NCBI GenBank assembly: GCA_000719025.1
Contig: JODP01000008.1
Span: 208,160-272,159, forward strand
Direction: 5' to 3'
DNA: 64,000 nt
DNA from: Kineosporia aurantiaca JCM 3230
GTDB taxonomy: Bacteria > Actinomycetota > Actinomycetes > Actinomycetales > Kineosporiaceae
Below the pieces are notes generated by a model. The model was not told where the DNA came from. It saw only the letters and a program-made list of their open reading frames with translations, and made no database searches. Position numbers and translations under genes: made by a program. Shown piece by piece: positions 26,086-34,706 of this stretch; position 1 is the stretch's first letter, and every line of letters starts with the position of its first letter.

Positions 26086-27096
26086 ATGCCCACAAAAACC
26101 ATGAAAGCGGTCCGGCTGCACGAGTTCGGCGGTCCCGAGGTGCTGCGCTACGAGGACGTTCCGGTTCCGGAACCGAAGGCCGGTGAGGTGCTGGTCCGGG
26201 TACATGCGGTGGGGGTGAATCCGCCCGATTGGTACCTGCGGGAGGGCATGAAGGTGATGCCCGCCGAGATCCGTCCGCACTTCGAACTGCCCCTGATTCC
26301 GGGAACGGACATGTCGGGCGCGGTGGAGGCCGTGGCATCCGATGTCCAGGGCTTCTCCGTGGGCGACGAGGTGTTCGGCATGCTCAGATTCCCTGGTTTC
26401 GACGGCCGCACCTACGCCGAGTACGTCACCGCCCCGGCCTCGGACCTGGCGATCAAGCCGGCCGCGGTGAGTCACCGGGACGCCGCCGGGGCCCCGATGG
26501 CGGCGCTGACGGCCTGGCAGTTCCTGATCGACATGGGACACGACGAGCCGTCTCCCTTCCAGCCGTTCCGGCACCGGCCGACGTCCATCCAGCAAGGGGC
26601 GAAGGTGCTGGTCAACGGGGCGGCGGGCGGGGTCGGGCACTTCGCCGTGCAGTTGGCGAAGGGGAAGGGTGCCCACGTGACCGCGGTGGCGTCGGGCTCG
26701 CACGAGGCGTTCCTGCGGGAGCTGGGCGCGGACGAGTTCATCGACTACACCAAGACCCGGCCCGAAGACGTGGTGCGGGACCTGGATCTGGTTCTCGACA
26801 CCCTCGGCGGCCCCACCAGCAGCCGCTTCCTGAGCACGATCAAGCGGGGTGGGGCACTGTTCCCGGTGTTCTTCGGGCAGTTCGATCCCGAGGAGGTCGA
26901 GCGGCTGGGCGTGACGGTCTCCAGCGCTCAAGTGCGTTCCAGCGGTGAGCAAATGGCCGAGATCGCGCAGCTGCTGGAAGCGGGCCGGCTGCGGGTTGAA
27001 ATTGACAGCACGTATCCGTTGGAGGCCACGCAGAAGGCTCATGAGCGGGCGGCTCAGGGCCACCTCCGCGGCAAGATCGTGCTCGAGGTCGCCTGA
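26086..27096 (+). CDS. MDR-family NADP-dependent oxidoreductase, quinone reductase-like
   Basis: The product is 336 residues. The N-terminal GroES-like domain (MKAVRLHEFGGPEVLRYEDVPVPEPKAGEVLVRV) and the nucleotide-binding VLVNGAAGGVGHFAVQLAKGKGA identify a zinc-free medium-chain reductase of the quinone oxidoreductase group. Substrates are likely quinones or enones. An ATG at 26086 follows GAGGAAAGC. The stop overlaps the start of the next gene (TGATG), so they are coupled. Confidence 0.93.
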   Translation: MPTKTMKAVRLHEFGGPEVLRYEDVPVPEPKAGEVLVRVHAVGVNPPDWYLREGMKVMPAEIRPHFELPLIPGTDMSGAVEAVASDVQGFSVGDEVFGMLRFPGFDGRTYAEYVTAPASDLAIKPAAVSHRDAAGAPMAALTAWQFLIDMGHDEPSPFQPFRHRPTSIQQGAKVLVNGAAGGVGHFAVQLAKGKGAHVTAVASGSHEAFLRELGADEFIDYTKTRPEDVVRDLDLVLDTLGGPTSSRFLSTIKRGGALFPVFFGQFDPEEVERLGVTVSSAQVRSSGEQMAEIAQLLEAGRLRVEIDSTYPLEATQKAHERAAQGHLRGKIVLEVA

Positions 27097-27500
27097 TGGA
27101 CAGCGAGGTGACCTTGGCCGTGCAGCAGGCGTTGGTGCGCTACGCCTTCGCTCTGGACCAGCACGATGCGGCCGGACTGGAAAGCGTTCTCACTGAGGAC
27201 GCTGCTTGGCAGTTCACGATCACCGGCGCCGGTGAGATGGGTCCAGTAGCCGGACGCTCGGCCATTCTTGGCTTCGTGAAGGAGAACTGGGCTACGCAGA
27301 CCGGTCCGACCCGGCACAACCTGACGAACGTCATCGTCGACCGGGCGGACGCCACTACCGCCGAGGCCCAGGCTTACCTGCTGATGACGTCCGCCGCAGG
27401 TCCGATCACGACCGGAAGTTACCGATTCACTCTCCGGCGGGACGAGAACAGCTGGCGTATAGTCAATCTCGATCTGGTCATGGACAGTGGCCCGGCCTGA
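27096..27500 (+). CDS. SnoaL-like (NTF2-fold) protein
   Basis: The product is 134 residues of the SnoaL/NTF2 fold: ALVRYAFALDQHDAAGLESVLTEDAAW at the start and FTLRRDENSWRIVNLDL at the end. Members range from polyketide cyclases to small hydrolases or binding proteins. Translational coupling to the reductase suggests it acts on the same substrate or protects the cell from the same compound, but this is inference. Confidence 0.85.
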   Translation: MDSEVTLAVQQALVRYAFALDQHDAAGLESVLTEDAAWQFTITGAGEMGPVAGRSAILGFVKENWATQTGPTRHNLTNVIVDRADATTAEAQAYLLMTSAAGPITTGSYRFTLRRDENSWRIVNLDLVMDSGPA

Positions 27501-27521
27501 GTCAGGGCAAGTCAGGGCAGG

Positions 27522-28550
27522 TCAGGGAGCCCAGTGGCGGCGGTAGCTGTCCCAGTCCTCGGCGGTGGCGGTGAAGTCGACGTAGAGCGCGATGCCGACC
27601 GGGCGCTCGCGGGCCCGGCCGGCCAGGGCGAGCTGGACGCCGGAGATTGAGGCGGACACGGTCTCGGCGAAGTCGAAGCGGTTGATCTTGCTCTCGTGAT
27701 AGGCGGGCGCGCCGATCAGCAGGCCGACGTCCGCCGGCAGCGTCCTGAGCGCGATCTGGGTCTGGCTACGGACGTAACCCCGGTAGGCGCTCTCACTGGG
27801 GAGTGAGGAGTCGTAGGCCATGATCGCGACCTGGTCCACGTGGTCGGCGACCTGGCGCAGATAGCTGGTGGTCCATTGGGTCTGCGGGGGAAGCAGCTTG
27901 AGGGCGAGGTAGAGACCGGGCAGCCGGTCCAGGGCAGGCGTGGCCACGGACAGCACGGCGTGCTGCGACTGAGTCACCGCGTGCGTCGCGGTGAGCAGGG
28001 CGACGAGGTTCTGGTTGCCGTCTCGAACCGGCTCGAAGTCGTAGTGGATGCCGTCGAAACCATCGGCCAGGATGTCGTTCACCCCGGTCAGGATGCGCGT
28101 TCGGGTAGCCGTGGAGGCGAGGTCCATCCGGTCGTCGGAGAGGACGTCGCCCAGCCAGGCCTGCACCCGTACGCCAGGGAGCGCGGTGTGCAGCGTCTGG
28201 ACCAGCCACTTGGCGTTGGGCCGGAGCCCCGGGTCGAGGGTGCCGTCGTCGGCGAACGGGCCGGCGTGCACGAACAGGTCGTGGATCCCGGTGCCCTTGA
28301 GTTGGCTGACCAGGGCGTCCACGTCGCCCTGGGACTTGCGCCCGTCCACCCAGGCGTGCCCGAGCCAGTAGGCGTCCTGCCCGGTGCTGCGGATCGAGGC
28401 GTCCACCGAGCCGGAGCCCCGGACCATGAAGATGCCGATCCCGGTGGCGATCGTCAGGACCGCCACCGAGACCAGGATCGCCACCGCCCAGAGAGAACGC
28501 CTCAGCAGTCGCCGCCACCGGGGGACTGCCCGGGAAGATCCATCCGCCAT
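27522..28550 (-). CDS. Membrane-anchored GH18-like barrel protein
   Basis: The product is 342 residues: a cytoplasmic basic start, one membrane helix (WAVAILVSVAVLTIATGIGIFMV, residues 21-43) and an extracellular domain with features of a TIM barrel. DGIHYDFEPV resembles the DGxxxDxE signature of family 18 glycosidases with a single terminal acid, and VAIMAYDSSL fits the MxYD segment of that family. Known GH18 proteins cleave or bind chitin and peptidoglycan sugars. Substrate and activity here are uncertain. It stands alone. Confidence 0.7.
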   Translation of the reverse strand: MADGSSRAVPRWRRLLRRSLWAVAILVSVAVLTIATGIGIFMVRGSGSVDASIRSTGQDAYWLGHAWVDGRKSQGDVDALVSQLKGTGIHDLFVHAGPFADDGTLDPGLRPNAKWLVQTLHTALPGVRVQAWLGDVLSDDRMDLASTATRTRILTGVNDILADGFDGIHYDFEPVRDGNQNLVALLTATHAVTQSQHAVLSVATPALDRLPGLYLALKLLPPQTQWTTSYLRQVADHVDQVAIMAYDSSLPSESAYRGYVRSQTQIALRTLPADVGLLIGAPAYHESKINRFDFAETVSASISGVQLALAGRARERPVGIALYVDFTATAEDWDSYRRHWAP

Positions 28551-28580
28551 GCGGCAATGGTGCCGTATCGGGCGCCGGAG

Positions 28581-29279
28581 CTATTCGGCGGTGCTGAACC
28601 GGGCGGCCGGGCGCTGGGAATCGGACGGCTTCGGGACCTCGGCGACCGGATGCAGGGTGAAGCTCTCACCCGCTTCCCGGGCCGCCGTGTGGGCGGCGGC
28701 CAGCGAGTCGCGGTGCTGCGGGATCAGCGGCGACAGCATCGGCAGGACCTCGGCCAAACCCCAGGACGAGGTGATGAACCGGATCTGCAGGCCCATGTCC
28801 ACGCCCAGGATCTCCTGGATGTTCGGCACCAGGTGATCGCGGCCATCGTGCGGTTCGCCCGGCCCGTACGAGCCGCCGCGCGAGGAGACCACGACGGCCG
28901 GACGACCGGCGGTGAGCGGCCCGTCGGGCAGGTGCACGGTGCGGCCGGAAACGCCGATCTGGTCGATCCAGGCCTTCAGCACCGAGGGAATGCCGTAGTT
29001 GTAGACCGGCGCGGTGAACAGGTAGCCGCCGGCACCGAGGAATTCGTCCACCAATTCGTCCTGAATGGCCTGAGCGGCGGCCTGCTCCGGGGTATGCAGA
29101 GCCCGGTCGGTCACCCGGGCCGAAATTCCGGCGGCCGTGATGTGCGGTACCGGTGTGAGGGCCAGGTCGCGGTACACAATGTCTTTCCCGCCCCAGGAAT
29201 TCAGGAAGGATCGGGCGATCTGGCGGGAGATGGATTCGGCGTCGAACGAGGAGGCGTCGATGTGCAGTAAATAGGACAT
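28581..29279 (-). CDS. azoR: FMN-dependent NADH-azoreductase
   Basis: The product is 232 residues with the flavodoxin-like fold of AzoR: ESISRQIARSFLNSW near the N-terminus, APVYNYGIPSVLKAWIDQI (phosphate/FMN contact) and SSRGGSYG. These enzymes reduce quinones and azo compounds with NADH. The ATG at 29279 follows GGAAGAAC. It is divergent from an HxlR regulator, a standard pairing for redox-responsive azoreductases. Confidence 0.9.
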   Translation of the reverse strand: MSYLLHIDASSFDAESISRQIARSFLNSWGGKDIVYRDLALTPVPHITAAGISARVTDRALHTPEQAAAQAIQDELVDEFLGAGGYLFTAPVYNYGIPSVLKAWIDQIGVSGRTVHLPDGPLTAGRPAVVVSSRGGSYGPGEPHDGRDHLVPNIQEILGVDMGLQIRFITSSWGLAEVLPMLSPLIPQHRDSLAAAHTAAREAGESFTLHPVAEVPKPSDSQRPAARFSTAE

Positions 29280-29324
29280 GGTTCTTCCATTCCGGGCGCA
29301 ACAAGAACAGGTCCGCACAACGCT

Positions 29325-29393
29325 TCACCGGTGATTTGTGCGTGGTCTCATCCTGCGTCAGGATGAAAGGGCTTACAAAAGGCACACCGGTGT
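29325..29393. promoter_or_regulatory. Palindrome cluster between azoreductase and HxlR genes
   Basis: Three symmetrical sites lie in the 145-bp gap. TCACCGGTGA is at 29325-29334, the 19-bp TCATCCTG-CGT-CAGGATGA is at 29348-29366, and ACACCGGTGT is at 29384-29393. The outer two share CACCGGTG and are 59 bp apart. This is a plausible HxlR operator region controlling both genes; which site is bound cannot be told. Confidence 0.6.
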
Positions 29394-29424
29394 CCGTATT
29401 GGCGTGAACCGAAGGAGCGCTCCG

Positions 29425-29811
29425 ATGACCAGCGTGACCACCAGGGACGCGTGCGGGGAACTGGAGATGGCGAACGGCGACTTCGTCCGTCAGCTGCTGG
29501 ACCGGGTGGGTGACAAATGGACGGTGCTGGTCGTGGCCAACCTGAAGCAGGGGCCGCGGCGCTACTCCGGCCTGCAGCAGATCCTGCCGGGCATCTCGCA
29601 GCGCATGCTGACCCTCACGCTGCGCCAACTCGGTCAGGACGGCCTGATTACCCGCACCGCCTACGGCGAGGTCCCGCCGCGCGTCGAATACACCCTCACG
29701 CCACTGGGCCAGAGCTTTCTCGGCATTGCCACATCGCTCGTCGAATGGGCTTCGGCCCATTCCGCGGAGATCACCCGGAACCGGGCCCAGGCTTCAGACG
29801 ATCGAGATTAA
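29425..29811 (+). CDS. HxlR-family regulator
   Basis: The product is 128 residues with the HxlR winged helix (FVRQLLDRVGDKWTVLVVANLKQGPRRYSGLQQILPGISQRMLTLTLRQLGQDGLI). Members such as YodB and QorR sense quinones or aldehydes through a cysteine near the N-terminus; here C13 (RDACGELE) is in the right place. AAGGAG lies 8 bp before the ATG. The 3' end overlaps the next gene on the opposite strand by 18 bp. Confidence 0.9.
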   Translation: MTSVTTRDACGELEMANGDFVRQLLDRVGDKWTVLVVANLKQGPRRYSGLQQILPGISQRMLTLTLRQLGQDGLITRTAYGEVPPRVEYTLTPLGQSFLGIATSLVEWASAHSAEITRNRAQASDDRD

Positions 29812-30198
29812 GGACGCGGCAAAGGCGAGCGTCCCGGTGGCGGCCCGAAGCCGGTCCACCCAGAGCAGTCGGCGAATCAGGTCCGCGTCGTGGCCCGCTC
29901 CGAGGCGCCCGTGCAAGCGCGCGGCGAACGTCGTGACCAGCACGGTCGCGGCCACGAAAGCCAGCGCAACCAGCGTCCATCCGTCCGGCCCCGACCACAG
30001 CGCCCAGACCCCGGTGATCGCGAGTGCGCCGTAGACCACCGCAACCACCGGGGTGATGGCCCTCGTGTGGGCCCGGTGCCCCATCGTCCACTGTTCGGAA
30101 GGTATCCGGGCCAGCGCGGGATAGACGATGGCGGTCACCGTTGCCTGGAAGCCGAAATGCGCTGCGGTCGAGGCCAGGACGGCGGTTTCGGCGTTCAC
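29794..30198 (-). CDS. Small four-helix membrane protein
   Basis: The product is 134 residues with four predicted membrane helices. It resembles the DUF1772-like group of small integral membrane proteins, whose role is not established. Its ATG overlaps the stop of the upstream SDR gene (ATGA), so it is the last gene of a three-gene operon with the SDR and hydrolase. No catalytic motif is visible. Confidence 0.75.
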   Translation of the reverse strand: MNAETAVLASTAAHFGFQATVTAIVYPALARIPSEQWTMGHRAHTRAITPVVAVVYGALAITGVWALWSGPDGWTLVALAFVAATVLVTTFAARLHGRLGAGHDADLIRRLLWVDRLRAATGTLAFAASLISIV

Positions 30199-30875
30199 AT
30201 GGAGGTGACGCCGAGGACGCGGTGCCCGATGGCGATGGACTCACCCGAGATCGTCCCGGTGCGAGGTGAGAGCAGGAAAGCGGCGAGGTCGGCGATCTGA
30301 TCGGGGCTCGACTGCCCCGGGCGTCCGGGCTGCACCTCGGCGTCCGGGGTCGCGGTGACCGTCCCGGGGTTGATCGTGTTGACCGTGACGCCGGTTCCGG
30401 CCACCGCGTCGGCCAGGTTCTTGGCGGTGAGGATCAGCGCAGCGTTCCGGACCGAGCCGGTGATATTGCCGGTGAGCAGGGCGTTCTGGCCGCTGATGGC
30501 GACGATCCGCCCGTAGCCGGCGCCGGTCATGCCGGGCAGGGCCGCGTTGGCCACGCGCAGGAACGTCATCGCCTTGCCATCGATGGCGTCCAGCACCTGC
30601 TCCGGGTCGCCCTGGCGGGAGGCGTCCAGCGTCTGGGCGCTGGGGGCCGCGGTGACGACCAGGCCGTCCAGGCGTCCGTACTGGTCCAGCAGACTCGCGA
30701 AGGCCGCGTCGACCGAGGCCTGGTCGCGGGCGTCCATCGTCAGGCCGTCGTTGCCGGTGCGGGAGGCGGGCACGGCCGTGGCGCCCTCCTGCCGGAGGCG
30801 TTCGACGACGGCCCGGCCGATCAGCCCGGATCCGCCGACCACCAGCACGATCTTTCCGTCGAGTTCGAGGTTCAC
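30195..30875 (-). CDS. Short-chain dehydrogenase-like protein
   Basis: The product is 226 residues. It has GGSGLIGRAVVERLRQEGA as a nucleotide-binding start and a Ser in IVAISGQNA, but no clear YxxxK: the usual Tyr/Lys region reads GSVRNAALILTAKNLAD. The catalytic Tyr may therefore be replaced by Arg/Asn, giving an atypical SDR. The GTG start overlaps the stop of the hydrolase gene (GTGA). Confidence 0.85.
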   Translation of the reverse strand: MNLELDGKIVLVVGGSGLIGRAVVERLRQEGATAVPASRTGNDGLTMDARDQASVDAAFASLLDQYGRLDGLVVTAAPSAQTLDASRQGDPEQVLDAIDGKAMTFLRVANAALPGMTGAGYGRIVAISGQNALLTGNITGSVRNAALILTAKNLADAVAGTGVTVNTINPGTVTATPDAEVQPGRPGQSSPDQIADLAAFLLSPRTGTISGESIAIGHRVLGVTSM

Positions 30876-31621
30876 GAGGACGACGTTAGCGTGCGGCCGG
30901 TCAGGAAGCGCCGGACGATCGCGGCGATCAGGTCGGGGCACTCGCGGACCAGCAGATGCCCGGCGCCGGGCACGATGCCGAGCTGGGCGCCGGGGATGCT
31001 GCGCTGGATCACCGCCGTGTGCTCCAGCGCGACCATGTCGTGATCCCCGGCCAGCACCAGGGTGGGCGCCCTGACGCCGGCGAGCGAGGCGGCCGGGATG
31101 TGCGGCTCGCTGGTCCACAGGTCGACGAGCTTGCCCACGATCACCTCCGAGTGCGCCGCTCCGTCGGGGGAGAGCAGCGCGTACTCGGCCTCCAATTGTT
31201 CGTGCTGCTCCGCCGTCATCGCCCCGGCCGCCTCCTCGTCCGACACGAAGCCGGTCGGGTCCAGATTGGCGCTGATCGCCACCAGGGAGGACACCCGGTC
31301 CGGATGGTCGCGGGCGAGCAGGAGCCCGGTGATCGCCCCGTCGCTGAAGCCGACCACGTGGGCCCGGGCCAGGCCGATCGCGTCCAGGTAGGCCAGTGTG
31401 TGCCGGACCATCGTGTCGTAGGCGAACGGCTCCGGGGTGTCGGCCGTGCGGCCGTGCCCGGGCCGTTCCGGTCCGTGGACCTCGTAATCCTCGGCCAGCA
31501 GCCCGGTCAGCTCCCGGGTCGCCTCGAGCGAGCTGTAGCCACCGTGCAGGAACAGCAGGGGTTCCCCGGCGCCGGAGACCTCGTGATAGGCCTTGCCGTG
31601 GGGAAGCTCGAGGTAGGGCAT
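30872..31621 (-). CDS. Alpha/beta-hydrolase
   Basis: The product is 249 residues with LLFLHGGYSSLE at the oxyanion position, nucleophile elbow GFSDG, Asp in LAGDHDM and His in PGAGHLLV, a full catalytic triad. Small intracellular hydrolases of this type cleave esters or C-C bonds; the substrate is unknown. It is the first gene of the coupled hydrolase-SDR-membrane protein set. A terminator hairpin separates it from the upstream sugar operon. Confidence 0.9.
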   Translation of the reverse strand: MPYLELPHGKAYHEVSGAGEPLLFLHGGYSSLEATRELTGLLAEDYEVHGPERPGHGRTADTPEPFAYDTMVRHTLAYLDAIGLARAHVVGFSDGAITGLLLARDHPDRVSSLVAISANLDPTGFVSDEEAAGAMTAEQHEQLEAEYALLSPDGAAHSEVIVGKLVDLWTSEPHIPAASLAGVRAPTLVLAGDHDMVALEHTAVIQRSIPGAQLGIVPGAGHLLVRECPDLIAAIVRRFLTGRTLTSSS

Positions 31622-31647
31622 GGGGCCAGATTATCGGGGCGGGGGCG

Positions 31648-31679
31648 CCCCGGGACCAGGCTGTCGTCCGGTCCCGGGG
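31648..31679 (-). terminator. Terminator hairpin after the GH2 operon
   Basis: Arms CCCCGGGACC (31648-31657) and GGTCCCGGGG (31670-31679) are perfectly complementary with a 12-nt loop. The hairpin starts 12 bp after the stop of the glycoside hydrolase gene. No T-run follows, as is common for actinobacterial terminators. Confidence 0.6.
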
Positions 31680-31690
31680 GCTGAGGGGAA

Positions 31691-33787
31691 CTAGGGACGC
31701 GGGCGGGCGCCCCGGCGGTTCGGGGGCTCGACCGGCGCGGCGTCGACGAACGTCCTGGCGATGACCTGACCGTCGGCGTCGGTGAACCAGAGCCACAGCC
31801 GGGCGGACTCGACCGGACCGGGCGGAGGGACGACGAGGGTCACCGTCTCGGAGAGCGCGAAGGGCTCGACGGTCACCAGGACGCTCTCGGTGAGCGATGA
31901 CGGAAGCGGGAGCCCCGCCGGGTGGCCACCGGCCGCCCAACCCGCCCGCAAGCGTCCATTGATCGAAGCCTTTCCGTGGTGCGAAACATGCACCCCAAGA
32001 GCGAGATCCGCCGTTGGAACGGTGATGTCGGCGCCGGCCGCGATCGGGATCAGATCGACGACCAGCACCGTGTCGGCGTTGATGTCGCGGGGGGAGAGGC
32101 CACCCAGATCCTTGCTGCGACGGTCGAAGTCGACCAAGCCGGCCATCTCGTGCTCCACGTCGGTGAGCTCGGTGTAGACGTATCCTGCGAAACGGTCGTG
32201 GCGGCGCAGTTCCTGGGTCTGCCAGCGCAGGTGCCAGGCCCGCTCCAGACTGGTGAACCCGCCCCCGTACTCGCTGTTGAGCAGGGGAAGACCGTGCCGG
32301 GGGTGAGCCGGTCCGGCGTAGAGCGACTTGTCCACGACGAAGTCGGCCCCCAACCGCACCGGGAAGTCCTCCCGCTGCCCGCTCGCCAGATCCGCAACGT
32401 TCCGGGCCCATCCGGCCGGATCCTCGTCGTAGTAGTGCCAGTCGACCAGGTCGGTCTGGACGTGCGACCAGCCGGAGTTCTCCACGATCGGCCGGGAGTC
32501 GTCGAGGGACCGCAGCGCCTCGTACGCGGTGCGAGCGGCCTGAGCCCGTTCCGGGCTGCCGGGAATGTCCCAGTCCAGCCCCCACTCCTCGTTGTACAGG
32601 CCCCAGACCACGATGCTGGGATGGTTGCCGTCCCGCTCGACCAGGGCCGGGAGCTGCTGCTCGAAGGCCCGGGCGGCCTCGTCACCGAACCGGCTCGGGG
32701 CCGGCGGTTCGGCCCAGACCAGCATCCCGGTCCGGTCGGCGTGGTGCAGCCAGCGCGGGTCCTCGAGCTTGAGGTGTTTGCGCACCAGGGTGTAGCCGTG
32801 CTCGCGGGCGATCTCCAGATCGCGGACCAGGGCGGCCTCGTCCGGGGCGGTCAGGCCGCTGCCGGGCCAGTAGCCCTGGTCGAGCACACCGCGCAGGTAG
32901 AGCCGGGATTCGTTGAGCCACAGCTGTTCCCCGACCACCTCGATCCGGCGCAGGCCGGAGGTGAGGGTGACGACGTCGTTGGCGACCGAGAGTTCGACCC
33001 GGTAGAGATGCGGGTCCTCCGGTGACCACAGCTGCGGTTGGCCGATCGGGAGCCAGCCGTCGAAGCGTCCCTCATCGTCCGTGGTCAGCTCGATGCTCTC
33101 GAAGGAGGCCGATCCCTCGATCACCCGGGCGGTGAAACGGGTTCCGGCCGGCCGGTCCCCGCTCAGTCGCCCGGTCACCCCGAAACCGGTGAGCAGGTCG
33201 CTGTTCAGCCCGGCCTGCTCGACGAAGGTCCGGCCCCGCGCCTCCAGCCAGACGCTCTGCCAGATGCCCGAAGTAGGGGTGAAGCAGACCCCGTCGTAGT
33301 CGGTGCGGGGGATGGAACGCTGCTTGCCGTGCGGGATCCGGCGCTTGTCGGCCGGAGCGTGCACACGCACTTCCAGCACGGCCTGGTCCCCGGGGCTCAG
33401 CCGGTCGGTGAGGTCGATCTCGAAGGGTGTGTAACCACCGACGTGATGGCCGATCTGGTGACCGTCGAGCAGGACGTGGGCCTCGTGGTGAACGGCCCCG
33501 AAGCAGAGCATCACGCGGTGTCCGGCCCACTCTGCGGGCACGCTGATCGAGCGGCGATAAGTGGCCTGTTCCAGCCAGGTCCGGGCGACTCCGGAAGCGG
33601 TGGTCTCCCAGGCGAAGGGAACGGTCACCGGGAGGGTGGCTTCCGGGGTCTCGAGGTCCCACACCCCGTTGAGCGGGACCCAGCGCTGTGAGCGGTCGCG
33701 GTCGGGACGCGGGTACTCGGGGCGGGGCAGCAGCGGTTCGACCAGCTGCAGCGGGGTTTCGGGAAGGACGTCGGGCGGGGAGGTCAT
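31691..33787 (-). CDS. Glycoside hydrolase family 2 protein
   Basis: The product is 698 residues: a sugar-binding jelly-roll domain, an immunoglobulin-like domain and a TIM barrel, the usual GH2 order. The acid/base is E400 in GLYNEEWG and the likely nucleophile is E506 in LNSEYGGG. There is no signal peptide, so it works in the cytosol on imported oligosaccharide. It could be a beta-galactosidase, beta-glucuronidase or beta-mannosidase; motifs here do not decide. It is the last gene of the binding-protein/permease operon. Confidence 0.93.
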   Translation of the reverse strand: MTSPPDVLPETPLQLVEPLLPRPEYPRPDRDRSQRWVPLNGVWDLETPEATLPVTVPFAWETTASGVARTWLEQATYRRSISVPAEWAGHRVMLCFGAVHHEAHVLLDGHQIGHHVGGYTPFEIDLTDRLSPGDQAVLEVRVHAPADKRRIPHGKQRSIPRTDYDGVCFTPTSGIWQSVWLEARGRTFVEQAGLNSDLLTGFGVTGRLSGDRPAGTRFTARVIEGSASFESIELTTDDEGRFDGWLPIGQPQLWSPEDPHLYRVELSVANDVVTLTSGLRRIEVVGEQLWLNESRLYLRGVLDQGYWPGSGLTAPDEAALVRDLEIAREHGYTLVRKHLKLEDPRWLHHADRTGMLVWAEPPAPSRFGDEAARAFEQQLPALVERDGNHPSIVVWGLYNEEWGLDWDIPGSPERAQAARTAYEALRSLDDSRPIVENSGWSHVQTDLVDWHYYDEDPAGWARNVADLASGQREDFPVRLGADFVVDKSLYAGPAHPRHGLPLLNSEYGGGFTSLERAWHLRWQTQELRRHDRFAGYVYTELTDVEHEMAGLVDFDRRSKDLGGLSPRDINADTVLVVDLIPIAAGADITVPTADLALGVHVSHHGKASINGRLRAGWAAGGHPAGLPLPSSLTESVLVTVEPFALSETVTLVVPPPGPVESARLWLWFTDADGQVIARTFVDAAPVEPPNRRGARPRP

Positions 33788-33829
33788 GCTCGGCCTCTCT
33801 TGCGGTAGAAGGGCGGTGGGAGGGGGGAT

Positions 33830-34705
33830 TCAGCCCTTGACGCTGCCGGCCAGGATGCCGTTGACGAAGTGCTTCTGGAACGCCATGAACACGGCGACCA
33901 GGGGCAGCAACGCGATCGAGGCGGCGGCCAGGAGCTCTCCGGTGACGGTGGCGTAGTCGGCGCCGATCCGGTTGCCGGTGATGTTCTGCGCGAGGGTGGA
34001 GAGGACGACCTGGAGGGTGGCCATCTTCTCGCTGTTGGCCGCGACCACCGGCCAGACGAAGTCGTTGTAGATGTTCATCACCGTGAGCACGCCGAGCCCG
34101 GCCAGGGCGGGGCGGATCAGCGGCATCACGATCCGGGTGAACAGGCCCAGTTCCCCGCAGCCGTCGATCCGGGCGGCGTCCAGCAGTTCGTCCGGGATCT
34201 CGGCGATCACCTGTCGCATCCAGAAGATGGCGAAGGCGTCGACGGCGCCGGGCAGGATCAGCGCCTGGTACGTGTTCACCCAGCCCAGCTCCTTCATCTG
34301 CAGGAGCAGCGGGATGATCAGCACGATGGTCGGCAGCATCAGGGTGACCAGGACCGCGCCGAACAGCAGACCCCGGCCCGGGAAGCGGTATTTCGCGAAC
34401 GCGAAGGCCGCCAGCGGGGCCAGCACCAGGGTCAGGGTGCCCTTGCTGACCAGCACCACCGCGGTGTTGAGGAAGCCCCGGGCGAGCGGGACGTCGGCGA
34501 ACATCCGGCGGAAGTTCTCCAGCGTGAGCGAGCCCGGATCCAGGCCAAGGGGGTGGGACACGATTTCGGTGGGGGGTTTGAACGCCGAGACCACGGCCCA
34601 CAGCACCGGGGCCAGGGAGAGCACCAGGACGAGCCCGAGGAAGGTGTGGGAACCGATCGAGGTCAGGGTGGCCCGGTTCCGCTTGTCGAGGGTGGGGGCG
34701 GTCAT
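33830..34705 (-). CDS. Sugar ABC transporter permease, MalG type
   Basis: The product is 291 residues with six membrane helices and the EAA loop for ATPase contact (IPDELLDAARIDGCGELGLFTRIVMPLIRPAL). It is one of two permeases of a carbohydrate CUT1 importer. No ATPase is encoded in the operon, so it probably uses a shared MsiK-type ATPase, as known in Streptomyces. It follows the partner permease by 1 bp. Confidence 0.93.
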   Translation of the reverse strand: MTAPTLDKRNRATLTSIGSHTFLGLVLVLSLAPVLWAVVSAFKPPTEIVSHPLGLDPGSLTLENFRRMFADVPLARGFLNTAVVLVSKGTLTLVLAPLAAFAFAKYRFPGRGLLFGAVLVTLMLPTIVLIIPLLLQMKELGWVNTYQALILPGAVDAFAIFWMRQVIAEIPDELLDAARIDGCGELGLFTRIVMPLIRPALAGLGVLTVMNIYNDFVWPVVAANSEKMATLQVVLSTLAQNITGNRIGADYATVTGELLAAASIALLPLVAVFMAFQKHFVNGILAGSVKG

Positions 34706-34706
34706 C

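Noticed and set aside
30876..32585. A long leftward frame upstream of the SDR gene
   Set aside because: It is out of frame with the hydrolase and GH2 genes, which have clear catalytic motifs; only the part from 30875 to 30195 is real.
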